NCBI GenBank assembly: GCA_963582345.1
Contig: CAUZSN010000065.1
Span: 1 to 16,338 of the forward strand
Direction of reading: 5' to 3'
Length of the DNA stretch: 16,338 nucleotides
From: CAUZSN01 sp963582345
GTDB lineage: Bacteria > Planctomycetota > Planctomycetia > Planctomycetales > Planctomycetaceae
Program-made: the position numbers and the translations under genes
Notes under the pieces: generated by a model
What the model saw: only the letters and a program-made list of their open reading frames with translations
What the model was told of the DNA's origin: nothing
Databases searched by the model: none
Shown: positions 1-8,256 of the stretch, one piece after another
How positions within the stretch are numbered: the first letter of the stretch is position 1
How the letters are laid out: each line of letters starts with the position of its first letter

Positions 1-75
1 AAACCAAGTTGACCGAACTACGAACACCAAGTGTAAGCGACCAGATGGAGCGTTACAACGAGATCACTGAGCTGC

Positions 76-112
76 AAAAAAGAAACCCGGATTTTCCGAG
101 ATGCCGGGTTTC
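76..112 (-). terminator. Rho-independent terminator of cysK
   Basis: Read on the minus strand, a 9-bp perfect stem (GAAACCCGG paired with CCGGGTTTC, plus-strand 82-90 and 104-112) encloses a 13-nt loop and runs directly into TTTCTTTTTT. It starts 28 nt beyond the cysK stop codon. The T-run exists only in the minus-strand reading, so it serves cysK and not a gene entering from the left. Confidence 0.85.
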
Positions 113-139
113 CGAATCTTGCGAGCCGAACAGGGACGT

Positions 140-1078
140 TCAATCGTTGTCTTTTGCGTATTCGAACAGCGGCGTTGACAGATAGCGTTCTCCCGAGTCG
201 GGCAAAACGACGACCAACGTCTTTCCTTCGCTTTCGGATCGTTGCGCAACCTTTAAAGCGGCGACCATGGCAGCGCCGCAACTGATGCCGCAAATAATTC
301 CTTCTTCCTTGGTGATGCGCGGAGCCATCTCAAACGCTTCATCGCTAGACACCGTAACGATTTCGTCGACAAACGACATGTCCAAAATATCCGGCTTGAA
401 ACCGGCACCGATGCCTTGGATGCGGTGTTTTCCAGGTGTTCCGCCAGACAACACGGGACTTTCCGTTGGTTCGACGGCGACCGAGTGCAGTGGTTTGTCT
501 TTTTCTTGTTCGAAGTACTTCGATATACCGGTAATCGTGCCGCCGGTTCCGATGCCCGAAACCAGGATGTCAACGTTTCCGTCGGTATCGTCCCAGATCT
601 CAGGACCGGTCGTCATGAAATGGATTCCGGGGTTGGCGGGGTTCTTGAACTGTTGTGGCATGAAGTTCTTAGGGTTCTCGGCGATTTCTTCCGCTTTACA
701 GATCGCTCCCGGCATGCCTGCGGCGCCCGGTGTTAGAATCAGCTCCGCTCCGTAAGCCCGCAGCATCATGCGGCGCTCCAACGACATGGTATCTGGCATT
801 GTCAATACAAGTGGATAACCGCGTGCGGCACACACGAACGCTAAAGCGATTCCTGTGTTTCCGCTGGTTGGCTCGACGACTGTCATGCCGGGCTTCAGCA
901 CATCCCGCTGTTCCGCATCCCGAATCATCGAAGCACCAATGCGGCACTTGACACTGTAAGCCGGGTTACGGCCTTCGATTTTCGCCAGAATGGTGCAATT
1001 CAGGCCTTCACCGAGACGATTAATGCGGATCAGTGGTGTTCGGCCGATGGATTCCGAATTGTCCTTGAATATGAGCAT
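140..1078 (-). CDS. cysK: Cysteine synthase A (O-acetylserine sulfhydrylase)
   Basis: This PLP enzyme converts O-acetylserine and sulfide to cysteine in the cytoplasm, the last step of sulfate assimilation. The 312-residue length is normal for CysK. Family hallmarks are all visible: the PLP Schiff-base lysine K44 in NPAYSVKCR, the substrate loop PTSGNTG (70-76), the phosphate-cradle GTGGT (177-181), and a C-terminal SGERYLST. The start is preceded by AAGGA nine bases upstream. It is separated from the upstream gene by 172 bp and has its own candidate promoter and terminator, so it is probably monocistronic. A cystathionine beta-synthase or O-phosphoserine-using relative is possible, but the NPAYSVKCR signature and short length favour CysK. 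Confidence 0.95.
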   Translation of the reverse strand: MLIFKDNSESIGRTPLIRINRLGEGLNCTILAKIEGRNPAYSVKCRIGASMIRDAEQRDVLKPGMTVVEPTSGNTGIALAFVCAARGYPLVLTMPDTMSLERRMMLRAYGAELILTPGAAGMPGAICKAEEIAENPKNFMPQQFKNPANPGIHFMTTGPEIWDDTDGNVDILVSGIGTGGTITGISKYFEQEKDKPLHSVAVEPTESPVLSGGTPGKHRIQGIGAGFKPDILDMSFVDEIVTVSSDEAFEMAPRITKEEGIICGISCGAAMVAALKVAQRSESEGKTLVVVLPDSGERYLSTPLFEYAKDND

Positions 1079-1114
1079 CGTGACAATTCCTTAAATAGTC
1101 GCAAGGATCGAAGT

Positions 1115-1131
1115 CGACGTTTTCAACGTCG
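1115..1131. promoter_or_regulatory. Palindrome at the cysK transcription start, possible operator
   Basis: CGACGTT-TTC-AACGTCG is a perfect inverted repeat with 7-bp arms and a 3-nt spacer. It lies just downstream of the candidate -10 of cysK and covers the expected start of transcription, about 37 nt before the coding region. It could be a repressor site or an mRNA hairpin. No cognate regulator is visible in the window. Confidence 0.35.
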
Positions 1132-1134
1132 CGT

Positions 1135-1163
1135 ATTATGCGGCGCAATCGCTGATTGAGCAA
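1135..1163 (-). promoter_or_regulatory. Candidate sigma-70-type promoter of cysK
   Basis: On the minus strand TTGCTC (plus 1158-1163) and CATAAT (plus 1135-1140) are separated by exactly 17 bp. The -10 matches five of six consensus bases, the -35 only three. The position, 57 nt before the cysK start codon, is suitable. Confidence 0.4.
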
Positions 1164-1250
1164 TGCTTGACTGAACAAACACAGGGCAGCAGTCAGCGAT
1201 CAGTCGTGGAACGTTGCTGCAAGCGGGTTGGCACACATAGACAAAGCGGG

Positions 1251-2855
1251 TTAGCGCAGCGTGCTGGAACGGCGATACTGCAGTGGGCTGGTCAAATTCA
1301 CTGGGTCGGTCCGGCTCGCTGACACAGGTATCACGACCGTTCGACTTTTCCTCTCGACCGAAGTTAGCTCCGATTGGGCCTCCATTTCACCAGTCAAATC
1401 AGCGATGAACTTGGCGCTGGCGCGGTTGATAATAACGATTCGACTTGGTGATTCAGGACTATCCAAAGGACGGATGATGCAAACGACTTCTGCCTTGCCA
1501 GCTCGCTTCAATGCAGTTGAGATGCTTTCAACGTCACGGGAGTTGGGACTGTGATCCGCTTCACTGTTTGCGATCGAAACTTGTTCTTGACTCGCAAAAA
1601 TTGTCGACGACATTGGCTGCTCTACCGTCGAGATGTCGTGCGAAAATTTCGTCTGCAGACTGCGCTGTCGATCCGAATCGGGACGACTTGCGTTGACCAA
1701 TCCTTGGGTTTCTTTGTGACGGAGAACACAAGCCAAACCACATTGATTCAGCAATTGATGGATCGGTTTCAATCCGGCATACAGGCCGCGCCGATCCCGC
1801 GGGTCAGCGGCGATGCATACACCCACCAGTTGGCCGCTAGTGTTGAACAATCCGCCGCCCGAACGTCCTTGTACCGGGACACCCGTGCATTCGACGTTGT
1901 CAGGGCCCTGGTACCGGTTAACGGCCGTGACTCGATGTTGTTGTTTCGTCGGAGTCTCACCACCGTTGCAGCCCACACTCAGAACGTGCAAACCTTGCGC
2001 AACGCCAGGATTGAGCAGTGCAACTTGACACACAGAAAGTGGCTCAGTGGTTGGGATCGCAATCAACCCGACGTCGGCTTCCAGGTCGTAACGGACGATC
2101 TGACCCAAGAACGTTTGGGTCCGGCCTGACGTGAAGACGTCAACTTCGATTGTCGCGGTCTGACCAAGTTTCCGGAAGATATGGCCACAGGTAACGATCA
2201 GCGATCGGTCCGATTGACTATCGATGATGGTCCCAGAGCCGAAGTTGATACTGTTACCATCTTTGACACGAATTCGGGTACACGAGGCCAGCGGGTCGGT
2301 GGGAAAATTTGGAATGGATTGGATTCGACGCTTGCTTGTCGACGTATCGTATTTCGCACGCACGACAGGCAACTGTGTTTTGGGCGGTGAGTTCTGTTGC
2401 GGTGTTCGTCTAAAAAAAGGTATTTGGAAAAGTGATTGGATAGACGACTCGGCTTTAGCAATTGTGGATCGAGAATTCGATTGCTTGGGAAAACTAGTAT
2501 TGCGGTGCCCGGACTTTGCCGTCGAGCGATCGGGTTTTTTAGAAATCGTCTGTCGAACTTGCATCCCCAGGCGACGAAGCGAGCTGGCGGTCGTGGCCCC
2601 TTCGATTCGCTTCGCTTCCTTTCCGTTCACAAGTAAGATGAAGGTGGGAATATTCTTGACCTTGAATCGGCGTGAGAGTCGCGGTTGATGCTCGACGTCG
2701 ACAGTCTGAATCGGAAAGCCTTCACGCTGTAAACGTGAAACGATCGGACTCATACGCTGGCACGGCTGACACCACGAAGCCGTGAATTCCAAAATAGCAT
2801 TTTCCTTTGGGACGGAAAACAAAATGAGAGAGGCGAGCAAAACGGGAATTGTCAT
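1251..2855 (-). CDS. Exported thioredoxin-trypsin-like protease fusion protein
   Basis: Two recognisable domains are joined in 534 residues. Residues 1-15 are a short hydrophobic stretch, possibly a signal or anchor sequence. Residues about 17-102 form a thioredoxin fold with active site WCQPC (28-32) and the cis-proline motif IPTF (69-72). A low-complexity, Ser/Lys/Arg-rich linker runs to about 185. Residues about 190-385 are a chymotrypsin/DegP-like serine protease domain with a complete triad: H225 in TCGH, D261 in LEADVGL and S332 in GRSGGG. No PDZ domain follows. The C-terminal part (about 430-500) is a further unassigned segment. The architecture suggests an envelope protein combining disulfide exchange with proteolysis. 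The start has only a weak AGGA about 13 nt upstream, so a different start cannot be excluded. It is transcribed toward cysK but is 172 bp away. Confidence 0.85.
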   Translation of the reverse strand: MTIPVLLASLILFSVPKENAILEFTASWCQPCQRMSPIVSRLQREGFPIQTVDVEHQPRLSRRFKVKNIPTFILLVNGKEAKRIEGATTASSLRRLGMQVRQTISKKPDRSTAKSGHRNTSFPKQSNSRSTIAKAESSIQSLFQIPFFRRTPQQNSPPKTQLPVVRAKYDTSTSKRRIQSIPNFPTDPLASCTRIRVKDGNSINFGSGTIIDSQSDRSLIVTCGHIFRKLGQTATIEVDVFTSGRTQTFLGQIVRYDLEADVGLIAIPTTEPLSVCQVALLNPGVAQGLHVLSVGCNGGETPTKQQHRVTAVNRYQGPDNVECTGVPVQGRSGGGLFNTSGQLVGVCIAADPRDRRGLYAGLKPIHQLLNQCGLACVLRHKETQGLVNASRPDSDRQRSLQTKFSHDISTVEQPMSSTIFASQEQVSIANSEADHSPNSRDVESISTALKRAGKAEVVCIIRPLDSPESPSRIVIINRASAKFIADLTGEMEAQSELTSVERKSRTVVIPVSASRTDPVNLTSPLQYRRSSTLR

Positions 2856-3270
2856 TCGTGTTCAGGTTTCCTGGACTGAATTTGTAAAATTGGCATAACG
2901 GACAGGAGATTCTTACAAGAGGATCGTTGAAATGCGGAGCTCTTGTTTGTCTTTCCCGAGAATGAGCTCAGCGCACCTTCACAGCACGGAGTGTGCCATA
3001 TGGGTGGAATCTAGAGAAATTAGAGCCGATGCCGGAATTTTAACGAGGCGAAACAATAGTCGACGCAAATGCGTGCTGGCCAATATCGTGTGACTATGCA
3101 AAATGCCCCTATGTATTTTTTCTCGCGATCAGGACTATAATGTTGCAAATCACCCGCAAATCGTTGAGCACATTTCTGAGTTGTCCGATTCGATCACAAT
3201 TCATCCAATTTGACGCGTGTTCGACGGACTCTTCCCGCCTTTCGCAAGCACCAGTCGATGAGATCCCGGC
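2856..3270. other. Divergent intergenic region with one promoter-like hexamer
   Basis: No coding region is supported in these 415 bp between divergent genes. The one clear signal is a consensus TATAAT at 3136-3141 on the plus strand, about 130 nt before the lipoprotein start. The sequence at the -35 position (about TGTATT, 3112-3117) is poor. A minus-strand promoter for the thioredoxin-protease gene must also lie here, but I could not identify it. Confidence 0.4.
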
Positions 3271-4437
3271 ATGACTCGTCCTAAACAAATCTGGTCGCTG
3301 CAGCTGTTACATCTCAGCCGGCCGTCTGGTGGCCGCCGTTGGACGACAGCGTCACTGATTGGACTTGTAGCCATCTGGCATTGCGGCTGCGAGAAGCAGA
3401 ACGAAATCACGCGCTACCGGGTATTGAAACCTCAAGTCGTCTGGGAACAGAACCATGTGGACGTAGCCAGGGAGTCGAAAATTGACGACCACTTGAGCCC
3501 ACCGACCGATCGGATGCTGGCAGCGATGATTCCCCAAGCCAGTCAAACGTGGTTTTTCAAGGTCACTGGACCGAAAGATGACGTCGCCGCAAAAAAGCAA
3601 TCATTCCTGAATTTTGTCAGGTCGGTCCATTTCAGCGGCGGAGCGGATTCAGAACCAGAATGGGGTATACCTGAAGGCTGGCGTCGCCTGCCTGCTTCGG
3701 CCGGACGGTCCGAATTTGCGAAAAGATTTGCGACGTTAGAGATTCCCACAGAACACGAGCCGTTGAAATTGACCGTCGTGCCGATGCCGGGCGGTCAGGA
3801 TGCTTTGCAGAACGTTAATCGGTGGCGCAAGCAATTAGGATTGCGGCCGATTCTGAATCACCAAATGGTGAAGGAAACAGTTCAAATTGAGCTTGATGGC
3901 ACAACAGTCACAGTGGTTGACTTGGTGGGGTGGTCTTCTTCCAGTGGAATGGATCGCGTGCCGATTGTCGCGGAAAATCCGCCAATGGGACTGGATTTTC
4001 CGACTCCGAAATCCGCTAAGTTTAAGTTAACGTACGAGACACCCGAAGGTTGGGCGCCGGGACGATTGAGCGTGTCTCGTGGCGGAATCACCGTTCGCCG
4101 CCAGGCCGCATTCGAAGTGTTCGACGGTTCGCAGTATGTTGAAATCACTGTCAGCAAAGCGGGGGGAGATTTGTTGTCGAATGTCAACCGCTGGCGACAA
4201 CAGATTCAATTGGCGGGCATTACCCGGCAGGAGTTGAATCAGAAAATCAAGGAAATCAAAGTTGGTGAAGCAACAGGTGCTTACATCGAGTTGGTCGGAT
4301 TGCAGGAGTCGATCTTTGGAGTCATCGTCAACGCAAGGGGGCCAATGTGGTTCTTGAAACTCAAAGGTGACAATAAATTGGCCCAGAGGGAAAAAGACCG
4401 ATTCGCAGCCTTCGTGCGATCAATAAGGTTTAAATAG
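3271..4437 (+). CDS. Probable lipoprotein with internal duplication, upstream of ccsBA
   Basis: I do not recognise a characterised family for this 388-residue protein. The N-terminus has a long basic region, a hydrophobic stretch (about 26-37) and a cysteine at 40 (HCGC), consistent with an imperfect lipobox. The mature part is repetitive. NVNRWRKQLGL (180-190) recurs as NVNRWRQQIQL (304-314), each about 48 residues after a PEGW motif (134-137, 258-261) and before VDLVGW/IELVGL. A second element, TWFFKVTGP...FVRSVHF (93-121), recurs as MWFLKLKGD...FVRSIRF (359-387). It ends 21 bp before the CcsBA start, so co-transcription is likely and a role in cytochrome c maturation or the envelope is inferred. 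No haem-binding CXXCH is present. Confidence 0.8.
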   Translation: MTRPKQIWSLQLLHLSRPSGGRRWTTASLIGLVAIWHCGCEKQNEITRYRVLKPQVVWEQNHVDVARESKIDDHLSPPTDRMLAAMIPQASQTWFFKVTGPKDDVAAKKQSFLNFVRSVHFSGGADSEPEWGIPEGWRRLPASAGRSEFAKRFATLEIPTEHEPLKLTVVPMPGGQDALQNVNRWRKQLGLRPILNHQMVKETVQIELDGTTVTVVDLVGWSSSSGMDRVPIVAENPPMGLDFPTPKSAKFKLTYETPEGWAPGRLSVSRGGITVRRQAAFEVFDGSQYVEITVSKAGGDLLSNVNRWRQQIQLAGITRQELNQKIKEIKVGEATGAYIELVGLQESIFGVIVNARGPMWFLKLKGDNKLAQREKDRFAAFVRSIRFK

Positions 4438-4458
4438 ACGCCGTCGCCGGAGCTTAAA

Positions 4459-7400
4459 ATGATCGTCAAATTGACACAAAAGGACGACCCAAACATTGCC
4501 GAATCCGTCACGGTGGTGTCCAGAGCATGGTCGGAGCCATTGAAGAGATATATCAAGCCACTCGCTTCTTTAAAACTGACGGTTGCACTGTTCGCGATGT
4601 CAATCTGTATCGTGGTTGCCGGAACGTTCGCGCAGATTGACAAGGATATTTGGGAAGTGATCGGTGAGTATTTTCGGATCGACCATAACAAGCTACTGCG
4701 TCCTGGCTTTCCCGGATTCAATTTCGGCGAGGTTTTTGTCAAAATTGATTTTCAACTTTTTTTCCCGGCGTCGTTTTTTCCCAGCAAACCGCGCGTCCCT
4801 GGCCATTTCTATTTTCCGAAAGGTTGGCTGATTGGCCTGTTTATGGCAATGAACTTAGTGACTGCGCATTTGTTGCGGTTCAAGGTTCAAGCGAATGGCG
4901 CACGGCTATGGGCTGGTGGCGGCGTGATCGCTTTGGGATGTTTGGTCACCTGGCTGGTCATCGACAGCGGATCAAACAAGGAAGATGTGCAAGAAGCCAC
5001 CTTGATGGAATGGGCGACATTGTGGTCGTTACTGAAATGGGGGCTCGGTGCGCTTTGGCTGGCGATGGGTTCGGCGTTGCTGAGGCTCGAACCGAAACGA
5101 TCTGCGGAACGATGGATGGTAATTAGCGTGGTCATTGGTTTGGGCGGTCTGTTGTGCTGGCTGTTTTACAAGGGCGATGCCGTCCAATTGGACGATTCTT
5201 CTATGCGGATCCTTTGGCAGTTAATCAAAGGGATGCTCGCTGGGCTAATTTTGCTTGGCGGCAGCGTGATGGTCTTCAAAAAGCGGGCCGGGGTTGTGGT
5301 ATTGCATGCCGGGGTCGGCCTGATGATGTTTAGTGAGCTGTTGGTCGGCACCACGGCCGTCGAAGGCCAGATGCAGATCAAAGAGGGTGACACAGTCAAC
5401 TTTGTGCAAGACATCCGAAAAATTGAATTGGCGCTAATAGATTCGATTGATGCGAACGAAGATGACGTCGTGGTGATTCCCGAATCAATACTGCTCGCTG
5501 GTAGGCTGGTGAAACTCCCGTATGACGACGTGCCTTTAAGCGTCGAGGTCGTCAAGTTCATGAAAAATTCAAAGCTTCGACTAACAACACCTGACGAGAA
5601 GAATATTGCCACTGATGGCGCGGGCTTGCAGCGCATCGCAGTACCTATCAGGTCGGGTACGGGTACCGATGTAGGAGGTGGTGTCGACAGATCGTCGATC
5701 TATGTAACATTCCGCAACATGGATGACGGGCAAGTGATCAGCACACGCTTGCTTAGTTTATGGCTCGAGCCGGAAACAATCGACATAGACGGAAAGACAT
5801 ATCAAGTATCACTGCGATTCAAACGAAATTATAAGCCGTATTCGGTACACCTGATCGATGTCAGCAAAGATGACTATTTGGGCACCGACACCCCTAGGAA
5901 CTATTCGTCGAAAGTACGTCTAGTCGACACGGATCGTGGTGTCGATCGTAAAATCTCTATCTGGATGAACAATCCGTTGCGGTTTGCAGGCGAGACCTTT
6001 TATCAGTCAACGTTCGTGCCAGCTGGCCAGGCGGGAGTCGAAATGACGGGACTGCAAGTCGTCACGAATACCGGTTGGATGATCCCGTATGTCTCGTGCA
6101 TGATCGTTGCTACAGGAATGCTGGCTCATTTCTGGACCATACTACTGCGGTTCTTAAATCGTCGAGCGTCTGGTGATTTGATTCGTGCGAGATCTGTCGA
6201 GATTGGGAAGGCCAATCAAAGGGAAAAAGACACAAGGACCCAAAAAGGGATTCAGGATCGGGACACACAAGGCAGTTCGGCTATGCTCGCGACCCATTTA
6301 TTTCCTGTGGTACTGGTCGTTATTTTCTCCGTTTGGTTGGCCGGGAAAACCCGAGTGCCTATTGCCGCGGACAACGAAATGGACCTGTACGCGTTCTGCA
6401 AGCTGCCGCTCGTGTATCAAGGCCGCGTCAAGCCAATCGATACTATGGCTCGGAACAGTCTGAGAATTATTTCCGGGATGCAAACATATGTCGACGATCA
6501 AGGGATCAAGCAGCCGGCTATCCGGTGGCTGTTGGACGTGATCGTGCGGCCCCAAGTCTCGTTCCAGCACGAAGTGTTTCGGATCGAGCACCTGGAACTG
6601 TTGGAGACGCTGGATCTTGAGCGGCGGAAAGGGTTCCGTTACGCATTTCAGGAATTTGGAGGGAAGTTGTCGGTATTAAAGAAGCAGGCCGAATTGGCCC
6701 GCTCAATTGATTCCAGTGCTCTAAGCCTGTACCAAAAAAAGGTCCTCGAGCTTGAGAAGAAGATCGGTGTACTCGACGTACTGATCCAGTCATTTTCTGC
6801 GCCAAACATCCGGCGGGCGCACGTTAAAGAAGACTTGATCCAGGCCATACTGCAGCAGCAGGAGTTAGCGAAAGGACATCCTCCGCTGGCGATACCGCCG
6901 CAATCGGAATCAAAGAACGAAAAGTGGGAGACATTCGCGGCCGCTTGGACCAGGGATCTTGTCCAAACAAGCTTCTCTGGCCAGGAGCCCAATTCGGCAA
7001 CAGAATCCATGAGCAATATTCTGGTTGCTTACGCTCAGCAAGATATCGAGGAGTTTAACAGTGAGGTCACCAAATACCACAACGAACTGGAATCGAACCC
7101 ACCCGTGATGCTAAACGCGACGAAGACAAACTTCGAGGTCTATTTTAATCATCTGGAACCATTCTACCATTCAACTGTTCTATATGTATTTGCCTTTCTG
7201 CTGGCCGCCGGAGCGTGGCTGGGTTGGAGCCGTCCGTTGAACCTCGCTTCGTTTTGGTTGCTGGTATTTACTTTGGCCGTGCACACGACTGCGCTGATTG
7301 CACGCATTTATATTTCCGGACGGCCGCCGGTGACAAACTTGTATTCTTCGGCGGTCTTTATTGGATGGGGCTGTGTCGTCTTGGCCTTAATCCTGGAAGT

Positions 7401-8085
7401 GATATATCGCATGGGCATCGGCAACATCGTCGCGTCCGTAGCCGGATTCATCACCTTGGTGATCGCGCACTTTCTAGCCGGCGACGGTGATACGTTTACC
7501 GTACTGCAGGCTGTTCTGGATACTCAGTTTTGGCTGGCCACGCATGTGGTTTGTATTACACTGGGATACGCGACGACGTATATCACGGGACTTCTGGGGG
7601 CAATTTACATCCTGCGCGGCATTGCAACTCCGACATTGACATTCGAAGTCAGCAAGCAACTGACTCGCATGATTTACGGCACGTTGTGCTTCGCGATCTT
7701 CTTCAGCTTTGTCGGCACTGTACTGGGCGGCCTGTGGGCGGACGACTCGTGGGGCCGTTTCTGGGGCTGGGATCCGAAAGAGAACGGTGCGCTGATCATC
7801 GTTTTATGGAATGCGCTCGTTTTGCACGCACGCTGGGGTGGCATGGTCAAAGAGCGAGGCCTAGCTGTTCTGGCGGTCGGCGGCAACATTGTGACAAGCT
7901 GGTCGTGGTTCGGTGTGAACGAACTGGGCGTCGGGCTACACTCCTACGGTTTCACCGAAGGTGTCCTATTGGCTCTGGGAATCTTTGTCTTGACTCAACT
8001 AGCCATCATTATGGCCGGAGTTATTCCCAAAAATTTGTGGTTAAGTTTTAAGGAGCAGCAGAACGCTGAAAGCGCCAAGGCTTAA
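4459..8085 (+). CDS. ccsBA: CcsBA fusion: System II cytochrome c biogenesis (ResB-CcsA)
   Basis: This membrane protein is expected to carry haem across the inner membrane and ligate it to apocytochromes c (System II). The N-terminal half is ResB/CcsB-like: first TM around 36-58, several further TMs between about 122 and 298, a TM histidine H283, then a periplasmic ResB region with YLGTDTPRNYSS (473-484) and MNNPLRFAGETFYQS (503-517), and a closing TM (about 540-565). A non-classical segment (about 570-895) includes one TM (611-628) and GRVKPIDTMARNSL (655-668). The CcsA half (about 900-1190) has H942 in a TM, the WWD haem-binding signature WADDSWGRFWGWDPKE (1093-1108) and flanking periplasmic histidines H1029 and H1161 (LHSYGF). 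At 1208 residues it is much longer than proteobacterial CcsBA. GGAG at 4449-4452 fixes the start. Confidence 0.95.
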   Translation: MIVKLTQKDDPNIAESVTVVSRAWSEPLKRYIKPLASLKLTVALFAMSICIVVAGTFAQIDKDIWEVIGEYFRIDHNKLLRPGFPGFNFGEVFVKIDFQLFFPASFFPSKPRVPGHFYFPKGWLIGLFMAMNLVTAHLLRFKVQANGARLWAGGGVIALGCLVTWLVIDSGSNKEDVQEATLMEWATLWSLLKWGLGALWLAMGSALLRLEPKRSAERWMVISVVIGLGGLLCWLFYKGDAVQLDDSSMRILWQLIKGMLAGLILLGGSVMVFKKRAGVVVLHAGVGLMMFSELLVGTTAVEGQMQIKEGDTVNFVQDIRKIELALIDSIDANEDDVVVIPESILLAGRLVKLPYDDVPLSVEVVKFMKNSKLRLTTPDEKNIATDGAGLQRIAVPIRSGTGTDVGGGVDRSSIYVTFRNMDDGQVISTRLLSLWLEPETIDIDGKTYQVSLRFKRNYKPYSVHLIDVSKDDYLGTDTPRNYSSKVRLVDTDRGVDRKISIWMNNPLRFAGETFYQSTFVPAGQAGVEMTGLQVVTNTGWMIPYVSCMIVATGMLAHFWTILLRFLNRRASGDLIRARSVEIGKANQREKDTRTQKGIQDRDTQGSSAMLATHLFPVVLVVIFSVWLAGKTRVPIAADNEMDLYAFCKLPLVYQGRVKPIDTMARNSLRIISGMQTYVDDQGIKQPAIRWLLDVIVRPQVSFQHEVFRIEHLELLETLDLERRKGFRYAFQEFGGKLSVLKKQAELARSIDSSALSLYQKKVLELEKKIGVLDVLIQSFSAPNIRRAHVKEDLIQAILQQQELAKGHPPLAIPPQSESKNEKWETFAAAWTRDLVQTSFSGQEPNSATESMSNILVAYAQQDIEEFNSEVTKYHNELESNPPVMLNATKTNFEVYFNHLEPFYHSTVLYVFAFLLAAGAWLGWSRPLNLASFWLLVFTLAVHTTALIARIYISGRPPVTNLYSSAVFIGWGCVVLALILEVIYRMGIGNIVASVAGFITLVIAHFLAGDGDTFTVLQAVLDTQFWLATHVVCITLGYATTYITGLLGAIYILRGIATPTLTFEVSKQLTRMIYGTLCFAIFFSFVGTVLGGLWADDSWGRFWGWDPKENGALIIVLWNALVLHARWGGMVKERGLAVLAVGGNIVTSWSWFGVNELGVGLHSYGFTEGVLLALGIFVLTQLAIIMAGVIPKNLWLSFKEQQNAESAKA

Positions 8086-8157
8086 CGAAGCGGGCCCGTT
8101 TGAGTTGGCCGTTGAGGATGCAAGAGCCAGACTAAAACCCGAACTCCAACGTGACGG

Positions 8158-8256
8158 TTAAAGCTTGAATTTACGGCGTTTCTCTTTGCGTGCCTTTGCG
8201 CTGGCTGGTCGCCGACCGTGGTTGGCTTTCTTTAGCTTGCGCTGTGTTTTGGCCAT
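8158..8256 (-). CDS. Tiny basic protein (32 aa), ANHGRRP type
   Basis: A 33-codon reading frame encodes MAKTQRKLKK, then ANHGRRPASA, then a lysine/arginine-rich tail ending KFKL. About half of the residues are Lys or Arg. The composition resembles tiny ribosome-associated proteins (Thx/bTHX-like or COX24-domain peptides), and I believe similar ANHGxRPA peptides occur in planctomycete genomes, though I cannot check this here. GAG lies 9-11 bases before ATG. A possible promoter on the same strand is TTGAAC (plus 8484-8489) with CATAAT (plus 8462-8467), about 200 nt upstream. It lies tail-to-tail with ccsBA. A ribosome or nucleic-acid binding role is inferred only from charge and length. Confidence 0.65.
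   Translation of the reverse strand: MAKTQRKLKKANHGRRPASAKARKEKRRKFKL

Noticed and set aside
3..182. Plus-strand frame entering from the left edge (TKLTELRTPSVSD...)
   Set aside because: It runs through the cysK terminator hairpin and 40 bp into the end of cysK, and its later part has no protein character. It may be chance; too short to judge.
1221..1252. Direct repeat AAGCGGGTT at 1221-1229 and 1244-1252
   Set aside because: Only two 9-bp copies, one overlapping a stop codon; no third copy or mobile-element context.
8092..8099. CGGGCCCG palindrome after ccsBA as a terminator
   Set aside because: The short self-complementary sequence has no loop and no T-run on either strand.
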